From NCBI GenBank assembly GCA_902770195.1, contig CACXSA010000001.1, positions 62,001 to 126,000 of the forward strand: a stretch of 64,000 nucleotides of DNA, in the 5' to 3' direction. Under the pieces are notes generated by a model. It had not been told where the DNA came from, did no database searches, and worked only from the letters and a program-made list of their open reading frames with translations. This stretch comes from an uncultured Prevotellaceae bacterium (GTDB taxonomy: Bacteria; Bacteroidota; Bacteroidia; Bacteroidales; Bacteroidaceae). The position numbers were made by a program, and so were the translations under genes. Below are positions 18,527 to 27,193 of this stretch, piece by piece (the first letter of the stretch is position 1; each line of letters opens with the position of its first letter).

Positions 18527-19525
18527 ATGGAAGAATGGAACAATGACTCACCTTACGTTGAGGTAAAGACCAGTGGTAGTACTGGTGTACCTAAACGGAT
18601 GAGGGTGGAAAAGCGCAGAATGCTGAATTCGGCGCGCATTACTTGTGACTTCTTGGGACTAAAGCGTGGTGATACGGCTTTGCTTTGTATGTCAACGGCC
18701 TATATAGCAGGTAAGATGATGGTGGTGCGGGCTATAGAACGCGGACTGCAACTGATTACCGTTGAACCCTCGGGACATCCGTTGAAGTCAACCCAAGAGG
18801 GTCTTCCCCCTTGCATAGACTTTGCCGCTATGGTACCCTTGCAGGTGTATAACTCACTGCAGGTGTCGGAAGAACGGGACCGCTTGCGCCATATCCGGCA
18901 TCTGATAATTGGAGGAGGGGCTATTGACGATCATTTACAGGAGGCTTTGAAGGATTTCCCGAATGCAGTATGGAGCACTTACGGTATGACGGAGACCTTA
19001 TCCCACATTGCTTTACGACGCCTTAACGGACCGATGGCCAGTAGCTGGTACATACCTTTTGAGGGCGTGACGCTATCACAAACAGAAGAGGGGTGTCTCG
19101 TTATTGACGCACCTGCCGTTCATGACGGGCTTTTGGTGACCAACGATATAGTGGAACTGTCAACGGTCAACTCTCAACTGTCAACTCAACAATTCCGAAT
19201 CTTAGGGCGAAAAGATAATGTAATTTGCTCGGGAGGTATAAAGATACAGATGGAGGAAGTGGAACGATTGTTGCGCCCCCATCTCTCCGTTCCTTATATG
19301 ATTACGCGTGCGAAGGATGAACGCTTAGGTGAAACTGTTGTCTTGCTGATGGAAGGAGCGAATACTGAGGAAGTGAAAATAGTATGCGAAAAGGTACTCC
19401 CCCGATATTGGCAACCCCGTAGATTCGTGACGGTTGACCATCTTCCCCTTACGGAAACAGGAAAACCGGCACGTGCGGAGGCAGAACGTATAGTAAGGGA
19501 AAATGGGACTCATCCTCACGGATAA
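18527..19525 (+). CDS. menE: O-succinylbenzoate-CoA ligase, short form (MenE)
   Basis: 332-residue adenylate-forming enzyme that activates o-succinylbenzoate with ATP and CoA, feeding MenB. Motifs in order: the phosphate-binding KTSGSTGVPKRM (residue about 15), STYGMTETLSHIAL (about 150), RILGRKDNVICSGGIKI (about 225) and LTETGKPARAE with the catalytic Lys near the C-terminus. The N-terminal subdomain is shortened, as in other Bacteroidales MenE proteins. ATG at 18527 is preferred; GTG at 18515 within the repeat would add four residues. A low-complexity insert, STVNSQLST, before the RILGRKDN motif is encoded by a heptad DNA array (19158-19185). Confidence 0.92.
   Translation: MEEWNNDSPYVEVKTSGSTGVPKRMRVEKRRMLNSARITCDFLGLKRGDTALLCMSTAYIAGKMMVVRAIERGLQLITVEPSGHPLKSTQEGLPPCIDFAAMVPLQVYNSLQVSEERDRLRHIRHLIIGGGAIDDHLQEALKDFPNAVWSTYGMTETLSHIALRRLNGPMASSWYIPFEGVTLSQTEEGCLVIDAPAVHDGLLVTNDIVELSTVNSQLSTQQFRILGRKDNVICSGGIKIQMEEVERLLRPHLSVPYMITRAKDERLGETVVLLMEGANTEEVKIVCEKVLPRYWQPRRFVTVDHLPLTETGKPARAEAERIVRENGTHPHG
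19158..19185 (+). repeat. Heptanucleotide array inside menE, TNTCAAC family
   Basis: Four 7-bp units (TGTCAAC, GGTCAAC, TCTCAAC, TGTCAAC) lie within the coding sequence. They are translated as STVNSQLST between the ATP-binding core and the hinge region of MenE. Confidence 0.7.
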
Positions 19526-19576
19526 GCCCCATCGAGTTGGTTATTAGTAATTTAAATAGGTAGTAGTTTTTCCTTG

Positions 19577-20638
19577 TTAATATTCTCTGTAGAAGTCTAA
19601 TGCTTCTTTGATTTCTTCCTCAGAAGCTGTCTGGTTGATGCGTATGTCACCAATATCACTTAACAGTGTGAAGTTGATGTCATTACCAGCATTTTTCTTG
19701 TCGTGATGCATCAACTCTATAAGCTGGGGATAGTCATCGCAAGTAATAGGCATACGACCATAATGCTCCTTGATAAAGGTGACGGTCTGGCGCATCTTGT
19801 CTTGCGGGAAGCCTGTCTTCACGCAACAGAGATAGAGTTCGACCACTAATCCATAGGCGACAGCATAGCCATGAAGGATAGCTTTGCGCTTCAGTGCCAG
19901 CGATTCGAAGGCGTGCCCAGCCGTATGACCTAGGTTCAGCGCTTTTCGGATGCCATGCTCCGTGGGGTCCTCAGCGACGATGTCTTGTTTGACTGCTACG
20001 CTCTTGGAAACCATTGAGCCCAGTTTCTCAAGATGGTCGCTACTCGTTATATTTTCCACATCAAAATTCAGCAGTTCTGCCCACATCCCTTCGTTGCTAA
20101 TCAGTCCATGCTTCAGCATTTCAGCATAGCCTGAAAGTAGATTCTCTTTATCCATGGTACGTAGGAAGGTGGTATCTAAGATGACGGAATGAGCATTGTT
20201 AAAAACACCAATCTCGTTCTTCAGGCCTCCGAAGTTGATGCCGGTCTTACCTCCAACGGAGGCGTCAACCATCGAGAGAAGTGTGGTGGGGATGTTGATA
20301 TAGTTGATGCCTCGTTTAAAGGTGGAAGCGGCAAAACCACCCAAGTCGGTCACCATGCCTCCACCGAGGTTTATCATCAGCGAATGGCGGGTGGCTCCCA
20401 TGCGTTGTAATTCGGACCAGACATGACTTAGCGTGTCAAGCGTCTTATGGGTATCGGTGGCACCAATAGCAATGGGGTGGGCCTCCTCCATGCATAAGAA
20501 GGACGACACGACAGGCAAACAGAGTTGTTCGGTGGTCTTGTCAACCAATACAAACAATTTGTCGTGAGGACATGCTGCGATAGCTTCCGATAAGACCTTT
20601 TGCAGGTCTTGTGATATGATTACTTTTTGTCGGTCCAT
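19577..20638 (-). CDS. aroB: 3-dehydroquinate synthase (AroB)
   Basis: 353-residue shikimate-pathway enzyme converting DAHP to 3-dehydroquinate; NAD+ and a divalent metal are cofactors. The NAD-binding and active-site region NLGGGMVTDLGGFAASTFKR (about residues 90-110), the segment IPTTLLSMVDASVGGKTGIN, and the metal-binding LNLGHTAGHAFE (about 235-246) are all intact. Length is normal. The start ATG at 20638 lies just 12 bp after a -7 element, predicting a nearly leaderless mRNA. It converges with menE across a 51-bp gap and diverges from the TonB-receptor-like gene. Confidence 0.95.
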   Translation of the reverse strand: MDRQKVIISQDLQKVLSEAIAACPHDKLFVLVDKTTEQLCLPVVSSFLCMEEAHPIAIGATDTHKTLDTLSHVWSELQRMGATRHSLMINLGGGMVTDLGGFAASTFKRGINYINIPTTLLSMVDASVGGKTGINFGGLKNEIGVFNNAHSVILDTTFLRTMDKENLLSGYAEMLKHGLISNEGMWAELLNFDVENITSSDHLEKLGSMVSKSVAVKQDIVAEDPTEHGIRKALNLGHTAGHAFESLALKRKAILHGYAVAYGLVVELYLCCVKTGFPQDKMRQTVTFIKEHYGRMPITCDDYPQLIELMHHDKKNAGNDINFTLLSDIGDIRINQTASEEEIKEALDFYREY

Positions 20639-20649
20639 GATTACGGCTG

Positions 20650-20657
20650 CAAAATTA
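20650..20657 (-). promoter_or_regulatory. Bacteroidota -7 element for aroB
   Basis: TAATTTTG on the minus strand, 12 bp from the aroB start, so the leader would be only a few bases. No -33 match is seen. Confidence 0.45.
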
Positions 20658-20774
20658 ATTAAAATTATTGGAATTTGTATATAAAAAAGTGGATAATTGT
20701 CGATAATACCCTATTTTTCTCTCTTTTTATTTAAACTTTCTCAACAGACAGCCGTCTTAATTGTCGTAAGATAA

Positions 20775-23759
20775 ATGATAGATATGAAACGTTTAACACT
20801 CTTTTTGCTTCTGATGATGTCCGTCATGCTGGCGGTGGCACAGCGCAACGTAACGGGAACAGTAATAGAAAGTGATACAAAAGAGCCGATGGCTCAAACC
20901 AGTATCCGGTTGTTGAAAACGGATAGCTCGTTCGTGGCGGGTGCACTGACCGATCTTCAAGGTCATTTCCGTGTGAAGGCTCCTGCTGCAGGACATTTTA
21001 TCGTGCAGATAACCAGTGTAGGCTATAAGCCATATACCAAACGTGTGACGATGGCTGCCGACAAGGATTTGCCCTTGGGAAAGATTTCCATGAAACCCGA
21101 TGCTGTCATGCTGCAAGGAGCAACAGTGACAGGTCAGGCTGCCAAGGTAACGCTGAAGGCTGACACCTTTGTATATAATGCTGCTGCTTTCCGTACACCC
21201 GAGGGATCTGTGGTGGAGGAACTGGTAAGACGACTACCTGGTGCACAAATTGACGATGATGGCAAGATAACCATTAATGGAAAGGAAGTCAAGAAGATTA
21301 AGGTAGATGGTAAGGAATTCATGGTAGGCGATACGAAGACTGCTATGAAGAACTTGCCCACCTCTATCGTAGAACGTGTGAGAGCCTACGACCAGAAGAG
21401 TGACTTGGCACGTGTCAGTGGTATTGATGATGGTGAAGAGGAAACAGTCCTTGATTTTGGCATCAAGCCAGGCATGAACAAAGGTTTTATGCTGAACACC
21501 GACTTGGCAGCCGGTACCCATAACCGTTATAGCGGACGTGCTATGGCCGGATGGATGAAAGACGATTTGAAAGTCTTTTTGATGACCAGTGCCAATAATG
21601 TCAATGATATGGGTTTTACCGCTAATGGCGGTGGTCGTTGGGGCGGTGGTCGCCAGGGACTGACAGCTACGAAGATGACGGGTGTCAACTTGAATTATGA
21701 GAAGAAGGACCGTTTGAAACTGGATGGTAGCATCCGTTGGAATCATAGCGATGTCGATGCTGTTGTCCGTCGTTCCACAGAAAGCTTTATGTCTAGTTCC
21801 GTTTCATCCTTTGGCAATAACAACAGCAAGAACATGAGCCGTACAAACAGTTGGGATGCCCGCATGCGTATTGAGTGGATGCCAGACTCCATGTGGAATA
21901 TCTTGTTCCGCCCGCAGTTCCGCTATAACTCCAACGACGGGTTAGGAGACAGTGACGGGGCTACGTTCAGGGCTGATCCTTACAAGTTCAATGTGACAGA
22001 TCCTTTGGCACAAATTGATAAGCTGATATATACCGACTCGATTGTCAAGAACCAGAATATAGACAATAGTCTTTCTTATAGCGATTCAAAAACGGTGGGA
22101 GGTATGCTGCAAATCAATCGCAAATTAAGCAACAATGGCCGTAACGTAACATTGCGACTGTCTGGAAACTATAGTGAGGGAATCAGTAGGTCGATGACGA
22201 ATAACTTTGTGGAGTATTTCATTGTTGACAGTACGAAAACGCCAAGGGAGTATCTGGACTCTACTTATCAGGCTAACCGATATGCCGTAACACCCACCAA
22301 GAACTGGGATTATACCATTCGTACCACCTATAGCGAGCCAATCTTCCGTCAGACTTATCTGCAGTTCAGCTATCAGTTCCAGTATAAATACACCAAGAGC
22401 GACCGCGTCACCTACGATTGGAGCAAGCTCCCCATTCCCTTCTTTAGCATAGAGCCAGTCTATCGCGGATGGGATGACTATCTGAATCTCTTGGCAACCA
22501 CCAATCCACCTACACAGTTGGAGAATACGGTGAGCAAGGACTTAAGCCGGTTCTCTGAATACAGGAACTATATCCATACTGCTGAGGTGTTGCTGCGTGT
22601 GGTGCGTAAGAACTATAATCTCAATGTGGGCGTTCAGTTCGTTCCTCAGAACTCTACGCTGACCTATCGTTATCTCTCCACAGATACGGTAACCAAGAGA
22701 AGTGTGATGAACTGGGCGCCTACGGCAGACTTCCGTTGGAAGATATCAAAGGTCAGCCAGCTGCGCTTCACCTATCGTGCCAACACCAGCCAGCCGTCAA
22801 TGACCGACCTGCTTGACATCACCGACGACTCCAACCCCCTGAACGTGCGTAAGGGTAATCCGGGTTTGAAGCCTTCGTTCTCACAGAACTTCCGTCTGTT
22901 CTATAACAACTATATACAGAACCACCAGCGTAGCATCATGGCGCATGTGAACTTCCAGACAACCAGCAATGCGGTGTCAAACATGGTGACGTATAATGAA
23001 AAGACGGGTTCACGTACGACACGCCCTGAGAACATTGACGGAAACTGGAATGCCTTTGGTATGCTGATGTTCAACACAGCCATCGACTCCGCTGCTTACT
23101 TCAATGTGAATACCTTCACCACTTTGCGCTATGCCAACAATGTAGGCTATGTCAGCGTGAACCGTGAAGCAAACTCAGAGAAATCCACCACCCGATCCAC
23201 TACCATAGGAGAACGCATTGCCGCCAACTATCGTAACCAGTGGTTGGAATTTGAATTAAACGGTTCTCTGGAATACCTTCACGCCCGCAGTGAGTTACAG
23301 ACTAACAATAACCTTGACACATGGACCTTCTCGTATGGTGCCAGCCTGATGCTCACCGCGCCTTGGGGCACGCAGCTGTCAACAGGAATGAGCATGAACA
23401 GCCGTCGTGGCTATAACGACGATGCGATGAATACTAATGAACTGATTTGGAATGGACAGATATCACAGTCGTTCCTCCGTAACAAATCCTTAACGCTGAC
23501 CTTCCAGTTGTACGATATCCTGCATCAGCAGTCAACCTTTAGCCGTACCATTTCAGCCATGCAGCGCAGTGATACCGAGTACAATGCCATCACCAGCTAT
23601 GCCATGCTACACGTCATCTACCGCCTCAATCTCTTAGGAGGCAAGGCAGGACGCCAAGGCATGGGCGGTCCTGGAGGTCCCGGAGGCTTCGGAGGCGGAC
23701 GTGGAGGTCGTGGCGGATTCGGAGGCGGTGGCTTTGGAGGCGGACGCAGGAATTTCTAA
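20775..23759 (+). CDS. TonB-receptor-like outer-membrane beta-barrel protein with Gly/Arg-rich tail
   Basis: 994-residue protein; translation may instead begin at the ATG at 20784 (MKRLTLFLLLMM). A signal peptide is followed by a carboxypeptidase-D-like domain (GTVIESDTKEPMAQTSIRLL, GHFRVKAPAAG, ITSVGYKPY, about 25-110) and a plug-like segment (VEELVRRLPGAQIDDDGKIT, KIKVDGKEFMVGD). An outer-membrane barrel of the OMP_b-brl_3 type follows to about residue 955. The last about 35 residues are almost all Gly, Arg and Phe (GGPGGPGGFGGGRGGRGG then GGGFGGGRRNF). No SusD partner is adjacent, so this is not a SusC pair; the ligand is unknown. It is flanked by aroB and a convergent DUF3943 gene. Confidence 0.88.
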   Translation: MIDMKRLTLFLLLMMSVMLAVAQRNVTGTVIESDTKEPMAQTSIRLLKTDSSFVAGALTDLQGHFRVKAPAAGHFIVQITSVGYKPYTKRVTMAADKDLPLGKISMKPDAVMLQGATVTGQAAKVTLKADTFVYNAAAFRTPEGSVVEELVRRLPGAQIDDDGKITINGKEVKKIKVDGKEFMVGDTKTAMKNLPTSIVERVRAYDQKSDLARVSGIDDGEEETVLDFGIKPGMNKGFMLNTDLAAGTHNRYSGRAMAGWMKDDLKVFLMTSANNVNDMGFTANGGGRWGGGRQGLTATKMTGVNLNYEKKDRLKLDGSIRWNHSDVDAVVRRSTESFMSSSVSSFGNNNSKNMSRTNSWDARMRIEWMPDSMWNILFRPQFRYNSNDGLGDSDGATFRADPYKFNVTDPLAQIDKLIYTDSIVKNQNIDNSLSYSDSKTVGGMLQINRKLSNNGRNVTLRLSGNYSEGISRSMTNNFVEYFIVDSTKTPREYLDSTYQANRYAVTPTKNWDYTIRTTYSEPIFRQTYLQFSYQFQYKYTKSDRVTYDWSKLPIPFFSIEPVYRGWDDYLNLLATTNPPTQLENTVSKDLSRFSEYRNYIHTAEVLLRVVRKNYNLNVGVQFVPQNSTLTYRYLSTDTVTKRSVMNWAPTADFRWKISKVSQLRFTYRANTSQPSMTDLLDITDDSNPLNVRKGNPGLKPSFSQNFRLFYNNYIQNHQRSIMAHVNFQTTSNAVSNMVTYNEKTGSRTTRPENIDGNWNAFGMLMFNTAIDSAAYFNVNTFTTLRYANNVGYVSVNREANSEKSTTRSTTIGERIAANYRNQWLEFELNGSLEYLHARSELQTNNNLDTWTFSYGASLMLTAPWGTQLSTGMSMNSRRGYNDDAMNTNELIWNGQISQSFLRNKSLTLTFQLYDILHQQSTFSRTISAMQRSDTEYNAITSYAMLHVIYRLNLLGGKAGRQGMGGPGGPGGFGGGRGGRGGFGGGGFGGGRRNF

Positions 23760-23769
23760 AGGTTACATG

Positions 23770-23784
23770 CGGGGATAGACCCCG
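23770..23784. terminator. Small GC hairpin between converging genes
   Basis: CGGGG-ataga-CCCCG, a 5-bp stem in the 45-bp gap between two converging genes. No U-tract follows, so the terminator role is tentative. Confidence 0.3.
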
Positions 23785-23804
23785 GTCAGCACTAACTTTC
23801 GCTT

Positions 23805-26180
23805 TTATAATCGGCAGGTTATACCTATCTTTGTTTCAAAGGTTTTGGCAAGTACTTTACTGTTCTCACGCAAAATCAGGTCTTTGTCATAATAATAGTT
23901 GTAGTATGTACGACGGACAAAGAAAGAGCCGGATAGGTTGATAGACCACTGTTTGGCCAGATGTATCTCAAAAACGGGATTGATGACAAACAGGGCAGCA
24001 TCGCTATTGTCACCCTGCACGTTTAGGTAGTGCAGGTCGGCAGTACCATCTTTATAGGCTTGCAGGTTCTTGTTCTCATAGCCCTTCCAGGTCCAGAGGT
24101 GGAAATACTTGGCATTCAAGATGATGCGCCCGAACTTGCCGAAGTCGAGCTGGGTCTTTGACTTGATGCTGAATCCGCTCCCCATGTTGTAGTCGCGTTC
24201 GATGACGTTGAAGTAGTCACTCTTAGTACCGCCGAGTAGAATGCCGCTCAAGAATATACGCTGTTCCATCTTCGACAGGGCTCCCACCTGAGGAAGTGAG
24301 AAGATGAAGCCAGGACCGAAGGCGGCAACCTCGCTGATACGATAGGGCGTCAGATCGGAACCATCCTCAATGGGCTTGGAGTTGTAATAGTTGTAGTGCT
24401 GGTAGATACCAAATTCACCTGCCATGTCTTTCTTGTCAAGGATAGGAGTGCTCCATAGACGTCCTACGATATTCAGCGTGTTAACAATAGGCTGTCCGCC
24501 ACCGAAAGCTGCATTTACCTCTAAATCAAAAAAGTCGAAGGGTGAGGTATGCTTCTCACCATCTACTGGTGTACCATACATCAGCGTTAAGTTGACGTAG
24601 GGAGCATGGAGACCTCTGAACAATGCTCCATCGTCGGCTAGATAGCGCCAACCTATGGAGAGGGAGGTCTCGAGGGGTATCTTATGGAAGTCGTGATAGC
24701 GGTAATGGCTGCTTTTTACACGCCAGGCATCACCACTGATGATACGATGCAGTCCTTGTATAGGATTGATGATTGCGGCAGCAGCTTCGCGCAGGAAACG
24801 ACGGAAGCCACGCTCCCGGTCGTCGAGAACCGTATGGCTCAGGCGGTGAGTCATTTCACCAATGGCCATACCACCACAGGTGGTGGCAAAGATGTCGTTG
24901 ATGGCAGGCGGATCTGCCTCACCAAAGAATTCCCACATGGCAGAGCCGAACAGGGCGTAGGGTGCCGACTCCCAATATGTCAGCCCATTGGTACGGGCAG
25001 CATTGAAATAAAGGTTACCGTGATAAGGGTGCATGAACATGTTCATGTGGAAATAGTCATTGTCCCACACCATGCCTCTTTCAAAGTTCCGGCGGATGCT
25101 GCGTAGTGTAGTCTGAGCAAAGTCTTCTCTCGTCACATAGCGGTCAAACAGCTGTACACCTACATTGATACCTGTCACCTCGGCAAGTGCCCACCAAGGG
25201 TGCTTCTCACCAGGAAGTGCCATCGTAGAGTCTGTGTATTCCACCTGAGAACGCTTCTTTTCCCAAGCCAATTTCCATGAGTCATGCTCATTGCGTGGCT
25301 GACGCAAGGTCAGACCAAGTTCTATCAGCGGACGGTTGCGGTAGGTCTCATAGCGGTCGTAGTAGCGCGTCAAGCCCCATCCCACAGAAGCAAAGGCTCC
25401 CAGTCGCTTGTTGATTTGGTAGTCGGCATTGATGCGGGCCTGTAGGGAGTACAGGCGTTCTGGCTTGTCGGAATTGTTCTTCGAGAAGGTCTCTACGTGG
25501 TAGTAGCCAATGTCACCGCTCACACTCCATTTGGGCGACAGTTGGAAATACTGCCCCAAACGATAGAACAAAGCTCCCGAGAACTTTGAGTCGAGCCCCA
25601 TGAAGTGGGTACCTACACCGACGATGTTATAGGTACTCTTGTTGCGGTAGCGCACAGCCACGTTCACCTTGGAGGAAGAACCGCCATAGAACATGTAGTC
25701 GATGTCTGTCATCGGGTTGATGTTGACAAAACCTATCTTATGACCGATGCTGTCGTACGACAGGTTAAAGAGACCTATCTGCCAGCCTTTGGGGTGCTTG
25801 CGGGCAATATTGAACAAACCCACCTGAGCGCCATTGAGCGAATCGGCATAGTTGATGGTTCCCAACTGCAAGCCACGCTGCATAGCTGACGAAACATTCA
25901 GTAGAGCCGATAGCTGCACGCCATTGTCCATGCCAGCGACGATGTTGTTGACGGCACTCAGTTGCACACCGTTGAACTTGTGTGCCGATGCATTGGAGAC
26001 AGTCGATAGTTGTAGGCCGTTGCCACCATCGGTAGCTACGGACGAAATGACACCAACCTGTACACTCTTCACCGAATCTTGCACGCTGACGATACCCACG
26101 GGTGATTTCTGTGCATAGACATTGTTGTTCAGCATTGCTGTCAGGGCGACGAAGGCCGTGAGTCTGTTGCACTTACCCAT
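23805..26180 (-). CDS. DUF3943 outer-membrane protein with N-terminal surface repeats
   Basis: 791-residue secreted protein (signal peptide ending NNVYAQ). Residues about 50-165 carry six or seven repeats of about 16 residues with the pattern NG-x-Q-(L/I/V)-(S/G)-x-x-x-N (GLQLSTVSN, GVQLSAVNN, GVQLSALLN, GLQLGTINY, GAQVGLFNI, GWQIGLFNL, HKIGFVNIN). These resemble the surface repeats known from Leptospira LA_2272-type proteins. The middle and C-terminal parts contain the DUF3943 core (HMNMFMHPYHGNLYFNAARTN, then GEMTHRLSHTVLDDRERG) and barrel-like strands ending KTFETKIGITCRL. Function unknown; an outer-membrane location is inferred. It converges with the barrel gene and is followed by the broken DUF5606 gene. 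Confidence 0.82.
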   Translation of the reverse strand: MGKCNRLTAFVALTAMLNNNVYAQKSPVGIVSVQDSVKSVQVGVISSVATDGGNGLQLSTVSNASAHKFNGVQLSAVNNIVAGMDNGVQLSALLNVSSAMQRGLQLGTINYADSLNGAQVGLFNIARKHPKGWQIGLFNLSYDSIGHKIGFVNINPMTDIDYMFYGGSSSKVNVAVRYRNKSTYNIVGVGTHFMGLDSKFSGALFYRLGQYFQLSPKWSVSGDIGYYHVETFSKNNSDKPERLYSLQARINADYQINKRLGAFASVGWGLTRYYDRYETYRNRPLIELGLTLRQPRNEHDSWKLAWEKKRSQVEYTDSTMALPGEKHPWWALAEVTGINVGVQLFDRYVTREDFAQTTLRSIRRNFERGMVWDNDYFHMNMFMHPYHGNLYFNAARTNGLTYWESAPYALFGSAMWEFFGEADPPAINDIFATTCGGMAIGEMTHRLSHTVLDDRERGFRRFLREAAAAIINPIQGLHRIISGDAWRVKSSHYRYHDFHKIPLETSLSIGWRYLADDGALFRGLHAPYVNLTLMYGTPVDGEKHTSPFDFFDLEVNAAFGGGQPIVNTLNIVGRLWSTPILDKKDMAGEFGIYQHYNYYNSKPIEDGSDLTPYRISEVAAFGPGFIFSLPQVGALSKMEQRIFLSGILLGGTKSDYFNVIERDYNMGSGFSIKSKTQLDFGKFGRIILNAKYFHLWTWKGYENKNLQAYKDGTADLHYLNVQGDNSDAALFVINPVFEIHLAKQWSINLSGSFFVRRTYYNYYYDKDLILRENSKVLAKTFETKIGITCRL

Positions 26181-26236
26181 ATTTATGTTGATACTTGCTT
26201 TATGATTTTTGAATCTCGGGCCGAACTAATCCTTAC

Positions 26237-26497
26237 TTATTTATCTTCTTTTCTGTCATCGATATTGTCGCCCTCTGTAGGTGCCATCTCTTCTTCAAAG
26301 TCTGTGATGCCAGCTTTAATGAGAATGTTATACCACTGGATGAGTTTCTTGATATGGCTGTTCTGTACACGATCCTGATCCCATTCGGGCAGCACCTTGC
26401 TGAAATAGTCGTGCAATTCCTTGGGAGTTGCTTTCTTGAAGTTTACGCTCGACTCCTTGCCTTTTTCCAAGTCACGTATGGATGCAAGAACTTTCAT
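26237..26497 (-). pseudogene. DUF5606 protein, C-terminal part of a split gene
   Basis: 86-residue frame beginning MKVLASIRDLEKGKES and ending in an acidic tail. It contains the conserved C-terminal block of DUF5606 proteins (KATPKELHDYFSKVLPEWD, RVQNSHIKKLIQWYNILI, GITDFEEEMAPTEGDN). Intact homologues, as I recall them, are about 140-150 residues with the N-terminal block in the same frame. Here that block is in another frame (26494-26613) and the two overlap by ATGA. The central stretch of about 25 residues expected after KRMPA is missing, so a small deletion that shifted the frame is the simplest reading. Translation could still restart at this ATG. Confidence 0.7.
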
Positions 26498-26613
26498 GCT
26501 GGCATGCGCTTGTGGGTTTCGTCAAGTGCCTCCACAATAAGGCTGTTTGTGGCACGTGATACTAATTTGTAGAGTCCCGGTTTGCCCGAGATAGCTAAAA
26601 TGGTCTGTTTCAT
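26494..26613 (-). pseudogene. DUF5606 protein, N-terminal part of a split gene
   Basis: 39 codons starting MKQTILAISGKPGLYKLVSR and ending ...LDETHKRMPA followed by TGA. This is the characteristic start of DUF5606 proteins. It lies between coaE and the C-terminal fragment. The junction has a short direct repeat, GCATG, on both sides of the break, which could have mediated a deletion. The function of the family is unknown. Confidence 0.65.
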
Positions 26614-26635
26614 TTTTTTATCTTTCGTTATAATG

Positions 26636-27193
26636 TTATTTCGTTAATGAATTTAATACTCTTTCTATTTGTGAGTCGATGTCTGCAATGCCGTCATTGA
26701 CAATCTCATAGTCTGCGAGTCGTCTTACCTCTTCCTGTGACCATTGGCGTTGCATCCATTGCTCTACTTTCTCGCGAGAGATGCCGTCACGCTGCATAAC
26801 ACGCTGAATGCGTATTTCCTGTGGTGCTGTCACTACGATAACACGGTCAACTAACTTGTAGATGCCTGATTCGTACATGATGGCACTCTCCATCCATTGC
26901 ATACCGCTGTCTTCAAAGTCTTTGAAAACGGCAGGGTGGACAATGGCGTTGATAGCTTGGGCGTTGTGCTCACTGGCTAACAGAAAACGGGCTACAGCTG
27001 CTTTGTTAAGCACTGTTCCATCGTAGGCATCTTCACCTATCAGATGGGTTAATTGCTTGCGAATGCTGTCTGAGGTGCGAATGAGCCGCTTGGCAGCGCT
27101 ATCGCAATCGTAAACTTCTATGCCCCGTACTGCGAGCCGCTTGCATATATAGCTCTTGCCAGAGCCAATACCTCCTGTGATGCCTATCTTCAT
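26636..27193 (-). CDS. coaE: Dephospho-CoA kinase (CoaE)
   Basis: 185-residue kinase for the last step of coenzyme A synthesis, phosphorylating the ribose 3'-OH of dephospho-CoA with ATP. The P-loop GITGGIGSGKSYICKRL is at residues 4-20, followed by VYDCDSAAKRLI and the lid region with RVMQRDGISREKVEQWMQRQ. HPAVFKDFE corresponds to the conserved HP motif. Its ATG overlaps the end of the YbbR gene by 4 bp (ATGA), so it is the distal gene of the yajC-ybbR-coaE transcript, and it is followed after 22 bp by the DUF5606 remnants. Confidence 0.95.
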   Translation of the reverse strand: MKIGITGGIGSGKSYICKRLAVRGIEVYDCDSAAKRLIRTSDSIRKQLTHLIGEDAYDGTVLNKAAVARFLLASEHNAQAINAIVHPAVFKDFEDSGMQWMESAIMYESGIYKLVDRVIVVTAPQEIRIQRVMQRDGISREKVEQWMQRQWSQEEVRRLADYEIVNDGIADIDSQIERVLNSLTK

